Assembly: GCA_024138025.1 (NCBI GenBank)
Contig: JAMXBD010002782.1
Span: 99,743 to 163,742 of the forward strand
Source: Combretum micranthum
Lineage: Eukaryota > Streptophyta > Magnoliopsida > Myrtales > Combretaceae
Length of the DNA stretch: 64,000 bases
Reading direction: 5' to 3'
The number at the start of each line of letters is the position of its first letter. Position 1 is the stretch's first letter. The position numbers were made by a program, and so were the translations under genes. Below the pieces are notes generated by a model. That model was not told where the DNA came from and did not search any database. It saw nothing but the letters and a program-made list of their open reading frames with translations. Positions 24,300-35,125 of the stretch are shown piece after piece.

Positions 24300-26580
24300 T
24301 CTCTAAGTTTAGCTTCAAGTATTTACCACTCAGCTTTCTATCCTTAATGTTCAATTTCCATTTTTATCTTTTCTTCTCGTGCAACTTTTGCAATTTTATC
24401 ATTTACTCTTGCCGTGAATGTTCTCAATTCCTTACTTTTAACTATATGCTCTTGGCATGCACTCTCCAACACATCTATCTTCACTTTTAGAACCATTATA
24501 GTATTCTCCATTTATTACTTTTGAACTATTTACTCATGACATGCACCTTCTAGTGCTCTATCTTCACTTTTTGATACATTATCACGTTCTTCATTTTTTG
24601 AACCCTACAAATAGCATTCTCCCTTTAACTAAAACAAGTTATAAGATATTTTCCTTAAACCGTTATGGAAATATAACTTCATTTGTCACCGTAGTTGTGT
24701 ATATAAATTTCTTTAGGTGCTTCGTATTAGGTGGTGGTGTGACATTGTTCAAGTAGTCTCCGCAAGCTTGATAGTTTACGATGGTGGTCTTGAGCTTGTG
24801 TAGCATGTCTTATTGGTGATGGTTGCTAAGTAGTAGGTTCACTTGCCTTGGTAAAGGGTGCCAATGTGGAGAAAGGATTTCATTAGCTCAATAATGGTGG
24901 TTGTTGAGGAGTGAGGGCTAGTTTACTAATGCCTTTTTTCATATAGTCTTAAAAGTTTGCATGGCTTTGTTCCTTTTGTCTTATTTTTACTTATTTGAAT
25001 GGAGATATAAAAAGAATAAAAAGTCATATAAAATATTCTTTCTTTTTTAATTTGTCTATACAAAAAATGTTCTTTGTTATTATAATTATATTGCATTTTA
25101 TATAAGTAGAAAAATCTTATTAATAATTACACATGGAATAAATTCTATAGCTTAATGTAGTTATATAAATATTTTAAGAAATGATTAATGATCTTGCTAT
25201 TTTTATAAGAGGCTAAAAGAGTGAAGTTTTAACCATTTTTTGTAGCAAATATATTAATAGAAATCTAACTATAAGTTTAAGGGAAAAGTAAAATTAATGC
25301 ACAAAATATGTGTAAATTTTGTTTTTAACAAAAATAGAAAAGAAAAATGTTTTAATAAAAATTACAAGTCTTTACCACTCAACTTTCATCTTTGATATTT
25401 ATATTTCATTTTTTTCTTTTCTTCCAGTGCAGCTTTTGCAATCTTTATCATATGCTCCGCAATGAATGGTCTTTACCACTCAACTTTCCATCCTTGATGT
25501 TTATATTCCATTTTTATCCTTTCTTCCCATACAGCTTTCGTATTCTTTATCATATGCTCATGCACTGAATGTATCTCTGCTTTTTGACACGTTATAGTAT
25601 TCTCCATTCATTGCTTTTGAACTATATACTCCCCGCATGCACTCTCTAATGTGTCTATCTGTGCTTTTTGACCCATTATAGTATTCTCCATTTCTTACTT
25701 CGAAACTATATATTGTTGGCATGCATATTCCAACAAGTCTATCTTCACTTGATGACAAATTATTATGTCCTTCATTTTTTTATTTTCAACCCTGTAAACA
25801 ACATTATCCCTCATATGTTCCTCGTCTCTTAAACTAAAACAAGCTATAAGATACTTGCTTCAATCTGCTCTAGAAATATAACTTGATTTATCGCCACAAT
25901 TGTCTATAGAAATTCCTTTAGGTCTTTCATTGTAGGTGGTGGTGTGAGCTCACTCAAGTAGTCTCGACGAGCTTCATGGTTCACGGTAGTGGTCTTAAGC
26001 TTGTATAGTATGTCTTATTGGTAATGGATGTTGAGTAGTGGGTTTACTATTCTCGGTAATGTATGCCGATGTTGAGAAAGGGTTTTGCTAGCTCGGTAAT
26101 GGTGGTTGCTGAGGAGTTAGGACTAGGTTTACTATTATTCTTGTTCATACGGTCTGCAAAATCTCCATGGCTTCACTCTTATTGTCTTATTTTTACTTAT
26201 TTAAATGGAAAAGATGATATATATATATATAACAAAAACACACGTAAAATACTCTTGTTGTATATAAATGTATTTTTATTGTTGTATAATTATGTTGTAT
26301 TTTGTATAAGTAGAAAAATCTTACTAATAATTACACAGGGAAAAATTTCATTAGCTTAATGTAATTAAATGATTCTTTTAAGAAATGATTAATGATGCTC
26401 GCTATTTTTTTATAAAAGACTAAACGAATAAAGTTTTTATCTTTCAATTATAGCAACTATATTAGCCGAAATCTAACTATCAGTTTAATGAAAAAAGTTA
26501 AAAAAAATGCATAAAATATGTGTAAATTTTATTTTTAACAAAAATAGAAAAGAAGAATTTGAATAAAAATTGCAAGTCTT
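24300..26580 (-). pseudogene. Decayed, tandemly duplicated coiled-coil gene (unidentified)
   Basis: Two direct copies of about 1.2 kb (about 24310-25370 and 25460-26580) share, on the minus strand, segments that read as protein: one with DYLSELTPPPTMKDLKEF (near 25960-25900; in the other copy near 24760-24700), followed by segments with the pattern KVKIDVLESACQEH. Stops and frameshifts are frequent. The second pattern corresponds to the repeating phrase in the minisatellite at 21590-22800, which lies in the opposite orientation. I do not recognise the family. A transposon-encoded or captured coiled-coil protein is possible. Confidence 0.4.
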
Positions 26581-26625
26581 TGCCACTTACCTTTTTATCC
26601 TTATGTTCATCTTCCATTTTTCTGA

Positions 26626-26815
26626 GAGTGAGGATGGAGGACTGGGTATTTTACAAGTGTCTGGTTGCTGATAGTGAGGACTGAGGACTAGGTGGTTTAC
26701 TATTGTCTGGTTGCTGCTGAGAATGAGAACTGAGGACAAGGTGGGTTACTACTGTCTGGTTGCTAGCTGCTGCTAAGAATCAGGACTGAGGAGCAGGTGG
26801 TTTACTACTCTAATC
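26626..26815. repeat. ~50-bp tandem array, four units
   Basis: The motif GGACTGAGGACTAGGTGGTTTACTA followed by CTGTCTGGTTGCTG occurs about four times with variation. Related single copies occur near 24905 and 26105 within the decayed gene, so this is a local amplification of part of it (on the minus strand it reads as a serine/proline-rich stretch). Confidence 0.55.
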
Positions 26816-28036
26816 TAATGTGCTTGCTCGTCTGCATGGCTTCATTCTTCTCTCTTATTTTTAATTCTCATTATTTTTCTAGTGGGCGTAGGGAAAAATC
26901 TAACTGAACTTAAAAATTATTTTTTTAATTTTATATTAATTTATTTAAACAATTTAGTGAGAAGAATCCAAATCAAATGGAAAATTATGTTGTGTCTAAA
27001 GATGAACTGAGTTGGAAGAAGAAAAAAGAAAAAAATTATTTAAAGATCTAAAAGTAAAACACTTTAAAACAAGAATTTTTCCTTATATTATAAATATATA
27101 TATATATATATTAACATAATATAACTCAACAACTTTTTTTATCTTTTTTTAAAAATGTGTATTTAAAAAGTATTATCAATTTACATGCAATTTATTAATT
27201 ACATTTTTTTATCTTCTATTTAAAATTAGATTAAAAAGATTTAGAATAATGCCTTATCAAATCTTGCTCATAATGAAGGTTTTGAACCATATTTTATATT
27301 CCCGTTAGAAGTGGATTTCTCACTACAAATTTACACAAAGGCAATAGATTGTATAATGGTTGAATATTTTATTCTCCTTTTTCCTATGGGTTTAGGTTAG
27401 CATTTTACCATTGCTTCTAAAATGGGAATAATTTTTCTTCAATAGTTTCGCATTAGGAAAAAAAAAGGATAATATTAGTTAAATATATAATTAGATACCT
27501 TAACTTTAAAATTAATCAATTTAATACCTAAAAAAACTTTGAAATTGATCAATTTAGTACCTAAAATATTAGCTTGCAAGAAAAGTTCTTTCAAGTATAT
27601 TAAATTTATCAATGTCAAAGAAAGAGGGAAAGGGGAAACTTTTGTAATATTAAAATTATATATTATCCACCAATTTTAGTTACACTATGTCAATAATTAA
27701 TGAAAACTTATCAAAGTTAACAAAACTTCTACTTTAATTAAGTTGATTAATATTAAAATTTAAATAGAAACTATAAGGTTAAAAAGTATAATATAATTAC
27801 CCTCTTTTTTATCTTAGCGTGTTCCTCATATCATTATGTGGAAAAGGAATAGTCTAGGTATAAGTAAAATTTACACGTGAGTAGGTTTCAAAAGCTATCT
27901 ACTTTTTATGATAATTTGTTAAAGGATGAATTATACAAACCCCTAAAAACAAATTAATATTGTACAGACTCTAATTTTTAGAACAGTCCGTATTTAGCCT
28001 CCTTAAACAAATGTGTGCCTTGCTTATTTTTGTAAA
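26816..28036. other. AT-rich right end of the unit 2-specific block
   Basis: No gene is seen. A TA microsatellite is at about 27093-27111. The stretch 27480-27620 resembles the ATTGATCAATTTAGTACCT repeats at 6330-6430, 31960-32060 and 43760-43860, a short dispersed repeat family. A partial foldback-MITE-like end lies near 27925. Confidence 0.4.
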
Positions 28037-28263
28037 TTGACTGTCTATATGGATATTGAATCTGACGTGGATCATATTAAAAACTATGCCACATTATATT
28101 TTTATATAAATATAGCATGTAATCCATTTTATAGTTAGTTTTTTCCTAATCTGAATGTCCATAAACTGACTCAACATATTATATATATATACACACACAT
28201 ATATATTTATTGGTTATTAAACTGAACTTAATCTTGTCACCACTCACGACACATTATAAGCAT

Positions 28264-30900
28264 TGTAAGGACCCACTATCACCCATATAATAAAAACAGG
28301 TGATAACAGCTCCCCAATCATATATAATCTGCAGAATTATATGTAAGGTTGTCCTAGAAGAAGTGTTTGAAGTATTATTTGCCTAAATCCTCAATACTCA
28401 ACTAATAATTTGAAAACTATTGATTTTTAAAACTTGTAATAACGACACAACATCACATTCATCATATATTACAAGAGAAATAAGTTCAAGATATACATAT
28501 AGCTAAGTTTAGATATTACAAACAAAGGCTTCTTACAAGCCTTATACAAAAGCCACAAAAGGTAATTCAACCTATAACATCAAAAGATTCCATAACTAGT
28601 CTATTACAAAATAGGAATTCATCCTAGTCCATGGTCATATTTAGTCCTTAAGGTCATCTAGAAAATCCTCAAAGTCCGTACCATATCTCATTCTCACATA
28701 AAACTCATCTGAGTCATCATCACCTGCAATTAATAAAATATGAGCGAAAGGCCCAGTACGCAAGTAACTAAAACACAAGCTTAATGTCATACAAACTTAG
28801 ACTACATGCAAATGCCACAATCATTAAGTTATTAGATAATCTTTAATTAATCAAACAACAGGGAGTATTCAAACTCCGAACAACAGGGGTATCTGGGGAA
28901 CCTGAGTAACAATTTCAACGCTTAGGGGGTTGATATAAATAGCTCGGATGCTTATATCCCCTAAATAAATCTATCCAATAATTAAGTAGCTTCCTCTAGG
29001 GTTTTTAGCCGTTTCACAACTTTACTTAACTTAATCCATAATATCATCTAATTCAAATGTTCCCATAAAAAATTAAATTAAATTAAATCATATTATATCT
29101 CCCTAAGAATAAGCAAATGTTATATCGATACCAAATACCCTATCAACTACCCGCTGAACAACTTGCGAAAGTCATTGCATTATGACATAAGTGGTCTAAG
29201 CGCCTAAACTACCATGTTCCCAATCTAAGTAGGGTACCGCTCCCTGAACTGGATTCAAAGGCATAAAAGACAATCATACAAATAATCCTTAAGATTTTCT
29301 TAAATTAGGGTAAATTTATAGTATATCTACCATATGCAAGGAATCGAGCATGTTACTGCGTACCTGAATCAAATCGGGAATTTATAGGAGTAGCTAAGCG
29401 AGAATTTAACACTATTCCAAGAAGAATCATCTCAAATCAACATTCTAATTTTAATTGATACATAAATATAATTAAATTTAAGCAAAACATTCAAATAAAT
29501 TTAAATAAATTCAATATAAGGTCGTAACATAGTATTTATACATCATACAACATCATACATGATCAACAAATACTCAAAAGATTATATATCAAGCTTTGAA
29601 AAGTTCTTGAAAGAGTTTTTGAAAATGGAAACTACAGAGAACACGCTAGCCTTCAAGGGCGGTGTAGTCTGCCTTAAAAACTCTACGCCTACCCTCACTA
29701 GTAGCATTCAACCAAAGGCCGGTAGTGTTGTGGTCTACCGGCGGCGTTGAGTAGGTGTAGACTGCAACTCTAATTTTTCAAAATTTTCGAAAGTTCCACG
29801 AGGATGGTTCACGCCCGTGGATATCCCAACACCAGTAGTGTTGCCGTGTACGCCGACAGTATTGACCCCTACGCTACCGGCGTTGGGACAGCATACATTG
29901 CAGCATAGATTTTTCAAAAAAATCACAAATGTCCCCTACTCAGAACACAACTTTAACTTAAGTCTTCATTTACAAACTTCTTCTCAACGCATTCCAAATA
30001 CCAAACCTTCATCTATATGCATTCTAACTTCTTTTAACACACAAAATCTACACTTTAACTTCATCAAATGCTCATATTTACCATTTCAAACACAAATCGT
30101 CATCTAGCCCTTCTTAAGCTAATCTACTCTTCTCTAAGTCATCCTAACCTTATTAATTTCTAACTTCATGCACTCCAACACTACTTGTTACCTATTTAGC
30201 ACTTACCAACAACTCCTATATCATCAAAATATGCACTCAATACACCACTAACACTTGTATATCATCAATACTCATTTTAACATGTATATCCATAATAACA
30301 TGAAATTCACATGTCTAGAGAAATTTAAACAAGAAAATAAGTTTTCAAACAAATATAAACTTACCTTAAGAAGTTTTAACTTCTTGGAAGACACTAGACT
30401 CCAACTCTTGTTCTAGCTAAGGTGATGGGGTGCAACATATAGGGAGACAAAGGAGCAAAGTTTGAAAAAAAGAAAGAGGAAATTCGTATAAAATTTTGGT
30501 CTGTCTTGGAAAGTGTCTTTTTGATAAAAAAACAAGGCTTTTATTTATCCAAAATTTGACTTTAAGGGCTGCCTAAGTATGGGCTTTATTTGGCATGGGT
30601 TTGGGCTTGATTTTTGGCCTAAAATCAATGTTTTTGGGCTTATTTCAATCAAAATTTTCTGCTATGTTTAAGAATACACATTAAATATAATTAACTTGTC
30701 TTAAACAAATTTAAACATACTTCATAACACTTACATCAATACAAGCACCACATAAATATTAATGACACTTATACTAATATTCAAATTCATTAATACAAAC
30801 ACACACATTAGCATAAATCATATTCATCATGCTTCATAATCATGCGTAAGTTCATTAACAAATTTATAAAATATGATTTGAAAAATTTATGGCTATTTCA
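28264..30900 (-). mobile_element. Solo LTR, 2.64 kb, copy 2
   Basis: The segment starts TGTAAGGACCC and ends GGCTATTTCA, and is flanked by identical 5-bp duplications AGCAT (28259-28263 and 30901-30905). The empty sites are at 5309-5313 and 42665-42669 (GGCAT) in units 1 and 3. It aligns with copy 1 from end to end, including a GC-richer island at about 29640-29910. There are no internal gag/pol genes. The open frames inside (29559-29750, 29735-29926, 29817-30107) change between copies and are not genes. The minus orientation is inferred as for copy 1. Confidence 0.85.
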
Positions 30901-30905
30901 AGCAT

Positions 30906-32210
30906 AGCACATAAGAATCAAAATTTACTCTACAAAGAAAAGCAATTAGCCAGAATAGATTAAACCATTGCAGGCACATGCAAAACGATATAGATCAGAG
31001 TCCTTCTACAAAAATAATAATAAAAAAATCATTTATCTTTAGTCAAACGTTTGAGTGATTTGAGCAATTTCATTCAGTTTTTTCTACAACATGTCTTAAA
31101 GCTTACTTCAAAGAGCTAAAGATAATAAAAGAACAGACAGAGCTTTCTGAAAAAATATTTTTTTTATCAAATTCTGACAAAAGATACTGTAAAATAATTC
31201 ATGGCTAATCACCATCATGTGTCGTAACAAACAAAGATAATAATAAATAATAATAATAATAATAATAATAAAATGAAAGGAAAAAATAGAAAAAAACAAA
31301 AATTTCCTTGTCAACACCATAAATTATAATAAGAAAAGTATATATTTTTCGGTTGTAATTTGTCGAGGAGTCCTTAGACCAATAAATCATTTGTAAAATG
31401 GATCATTTGTCATGTTATTCTAAAAAATATGATCTGACATTTATTTTATCATTTTGTTCTATTGTCCATGTTAGATTCAATATTGATAAAGGTAGCTAAT
31501 TCACAAAATAAGTGCTATATATATTTGTTAGAAGAGGGAAATACAAACATCTTAAAGTTAGAGATCTATACAAATTTAAAAGTTTCTTAAAAAACATTCA
31601 TAACAATTATTATTTATTAAAACAATATTAATATTTATTCACCAACCTTTAAAATATATAACGTGCTGACACACCGGTAAATTTTCTCTTTGAAGTTTCA
31701 TTGAATTTACACTTTCGTCTCTGGTGTTGGATTAGCCGGTCAGATGTCCCTATTGTTTATTCAAAGATTTTTTTTTTTCCGCTATAAAATATTCCACTTG
31801 GCCAAAAGAGGAAAGACACAAAGAGTACATCATATTGCACTATATGTGTTTTCATCACCGAAATAATAAGTTTTTTTTTTTTAGAGAAAAACATAAATTA
31901 TAAGGATAATATGGTAAATGATACTTGGACTTTGACAAAATATGCAATTAATTACCTAAACTTTGAAATTAATTCATTTAATACTCGAACTTTGAAATTG
32001 ATCAATTTAGTACATAAACAACTTTAAAATTGATCAATTTGGTACTTAAAAAAAATTAAATGAGGTAATATTATCGTGCATAAAAAGTTCTTTTAGATAT
32101 TAAATTAATTAATATTAAAATTTAAATATCTAATTGCATATTTTATCAAAGTTCAAGTATCATTGGTAATATTACCCATAACTTATATGTGACTCTTGAG
32201 AGACATGATA
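30906..32210. other. Non-coding part of unit 2
   Basis: Aligns with 5314-6583 of unit 1 and 42670-44003 of unit 3. A (TAA)n tract is at 31236-31270. No gene is seen. Confidence 0.5.
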
Positions 32211-32546
32211 TGTTTAGTATAAAGGAATGGACTAGAATAGAATCGTGATTCTGAGTTTCATTTCCTTTCTCCATATTTGGAAGCCTTATTAGAAATCAAA
32301 ATCAAAAAACAGACAATCCCAGCTTCAAGGGAAAATTCAATCCCACCTTTGAGAAGGGAGAATTCAATTCTTCCTTCAAGAAGCAGAATTGCAATTCCTT
32401 TCCATCTTGCATCAATGATACTTGATTTAATTATCTTTTTATTTATATGAAATTATTATCTCATTTGTTATTAAGGATATTTTTTATAAATCTCATTCCA
32501 TTGATTCCAATCCATTCTATTTCAAATGATCTATATGTACCAAACA
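32211..32546. mobile_element. GGAATG-type MITE (unit 2)
   Basis: Ends TGTTTAGTAT and ATGTACCAAACA form the inverted repeat. Orthologous to 6584-6892 and 44004-44319. Confidence 0.5.
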
Positions 32547-33005
32547 TTAATAGTAATAGGCAATGGATATAGTTCTTTTATTCCGATAGTCACCTAAAAA
32601 GTCATAAAAGTGAAAAATTTAGTGCATCATATAGTTTAGAATTAGATAAGAAAAAAAGTTAAAAATTTTCGTTTGCAGGATAAATATAACAAGAAAAAAA
32701 GGCATATAAATATATCATGCTTTCTTTACTTGTTTTTCATATAATTTCTCATATTAAGGGAACCAGGAGGTTTAATAACGATTTTGTATCTTTTCTCATG
32801 ACGGATTTTGTTTCCCCTAATTACAATGAAGCAGTATTCCTTCTTACGTTTCATCATAATTTTATCATTTCATTTTTCTTATAAATCTTATCTTGTAACC
32901 TCATAAGGAAAACATATTGACGAAACTAAGGGAATGATAAATAAATCCCTGCGCAGAGGTTATGCATATTATTATTAAAATAAGGTAAAACATAGGGAGG
33001 ATATA

Positions 33006-33034
33006 TGTGTGTGTGTGTGAGAGAGAGAGAGAGA
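33006..33034. repeat. (GT)n(GA)n microsatellite
   Basis: A compound repeat occupies the place of the AT tract in unit 1 and the GT tract in unit 3. Confidence 0.9.
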
Positions 33035-33096
33035 TAAACTAATACAATTTTTTTTTTAAAATTAAAATAAGGTTAAGAATGTACCACACGACATAC

Positions 33097-33190
33097 CTTT
33101 TCTCTCTTTGGGGTTTTTAAACGGCACAGTATCATAAGTGGAAATAATTGGTCTTGGTTGTTCCTCAATAACAAATTTATATGATTTATT
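33097..33190 (-). pseudogene. Exon-like segment, unit 2 (unidentified)
   Basis: Orthologous to 7895-7988, with the same 94-base length and the same CTCAG before and GTATGT after it on the minus strand. The protein reading differs by several residues, while the splice-like borders are kept. Same caveats as for unit 1. Confidence 0.25.
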
Positions 33191-34799
33191 CTGAGATTTT
33201 ACCATTTCAGTGAAATATAAGGAAAACAACAAAACATATTGCATCAATATAACCTTTAAATATATATATATTATAATAAAAATTAGATATACATGACTCT
33301 TAAAAGACTTAGAAATGCAATCTCTTTTATTATGATTTTGGAAAATTATATCATATATCATATGTTATGGTTTGGTAGGCAACAATTTTCACCTTTTAGT
33401 ATTTTGATTTTCTAGATTCACCTATAAAATGATTGGCATAAAAAATTAATGTTTTATAAACCAAAATTAGATAATAAAAAGTTTCTTTCTTTAGGAGAAT
33501 GTAGATTTAATTAAAAAAAATTAAAGAAAGGACATGCAAGTTTAATGAAGGGTAACATGATTGTGGAGATTTTTTTGTTATCTATCCTCACCCCTTGCTT
33601 GAAAGTTAATAACTTTTCTTTGATTTTATTCATACATACTAACAGTAGAATTTTCCCTACAATTCATATTCAACAAGTTATTACGAATTTCAGCCAAATC
33701 TTATTATAATGCCCTCCAATATAGTAGGTTTGATGAAGGGTAACATGAATGTAGGATTCTCTCAATCATACCTAATAATTATTTTTCATCAAGGCTTGCA
33801 AAGTTTTTATAACTCTCTTTGTTTTATTGGTGAATACAAAATAAACTTTATTTAAAAAAGTTATACCTCCTGGTACCTTAACGAAGAAAATAACTTGACA
33901 AAAAGTAATAACAAGAGGTTAAGCAAGATATATTAACTTCAATTTCTACTATGGAATGTTTATATTCTTATTTGGTCAAATCAATATTATCAAACCCTAG
34001 TTGACCAACCTGACTTCTCCTTGGTAATGGATTAGTTCAACTGCGATATAACCCTGATTCAATCTTGTTTATCCATTAATCATTGACCCTCTAACATGTT
34101 CATATTAAGCTCTCCAGCTGGACTTGACAATATTCGTCATATTAGAAGTCCATTTCAATCAATCCAAATACCTTTTATTCGTGATAGGGTATGGTTTTGA
34201 CACATATTCCACTTCATCAACCAGATCCTGCCATCCTCCAGTTTTTACTCAAGAAATACTCTAATTAATATATTAAAATATTTTAAATGACTACCTTTGA
34301 CACTTGATAATTTTTCGTATTCACCGACATAATATTTCCAATGCACAATGGAAGGGCATTATAAGAGATGAACTTAGAAGTTTAGCATGTAAAATCTTGA
34401 AAAACATTTTCCATTGGTATCGATGAAAACAATAATCCCTTTCATGCAAGCGTGATAAAGGGCAAGAATGTGCTAAATAAACAAATTATAATAAGCTTTC
34501 AATGCTATATTAGAGAGAAAATCATGGTTGGTCGTAATGAAGTGCAATAATACTTAAAAGAATGGAGTTGCATATCTCCATAAATCAACATAAACTTTGG
34601 CAAAAAAAAAAAAAAAAAGGACATAAACTATCTTGATGATATAGCAATGAAAGCCTAAAAGGTCCATAATCCATTTTAAAATAGTTTTGTAAGTTTGTTC
34701 TTGTTTATGCAACAGCTTTAAAGAATATCACATTGATTTATAAAAAGTGGTTGGTTTCAGGCATATCACATTGATTCACACGTTACATCTAATATACAA
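33191..34799. other. Non-coding part of unit 2
   Basis: Aligns with 8000-9588 of unit 1. Poly-A tract at about 34603-34618. No gene is seen. Confidence 0.45.
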
Positions 34800-35125
34800 G
34801 AATGATTTAGAGTGAAATTATTTGGAATAGAATTGATTGAAATGAGATGAAATGACTTTGGGAATGAATTTTTGTTTGGAAGTGAATGAGGAATAGAATG
34901 GAATAGGATGACTACAAAAGCGTATTTGTTAGAAATATTCTTAGCAATAAATACAAATTATAAATATGTAATAGGATAAATTCTGCATTTGAGAAAGCGT
35001 AATCAAGTTTCCTTTTAAACCAGAATTGTTGATTTCCGCTTCTAAAAGTGCATCCAAACATAAGAAATAGAATGAAACCTGGAATTGTGATTCTATTTTG
35101 AGTCCATTCCCTTGCACCAAACATG
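34800..35125. mobile_element. GGAATG-type MITE (unit 2)
   Basis: Orthologous to 9589-9906, with the same inverted motifs. The overlapping minus-strand open frames (34912-35124, 34941-35129) are read through the MITE and not considered genes. Confidence 0.45.

Larger units (their letters stand above)
17936..28036. repeat. Unit 2-specific block of ~10.1 kb
   Basis: This segment has no counterpart in units 1 and 3. Homology resumes at about 28037 with the words following the gypsy relic (TGTCTATATGGATATTGAATC). It holds a foldback MITE, a coiled-coil-derived minisatellite, a 178-bp tandem duplication, a decayed duplicated gene in opposite orientation and a 50-bp array. I could not find terminal inverted repeats or a target duplication proving that it is one mobile element. 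It may instead be ancestral sequence deleted from the other copies. Confidence 0.6.

Noticed and set aside
27319..27335. CACTACAAATTTACAC as a possible CACTA transposon end
   Set aside because: No matching inverted end or 3-bp target duplication found within the block.
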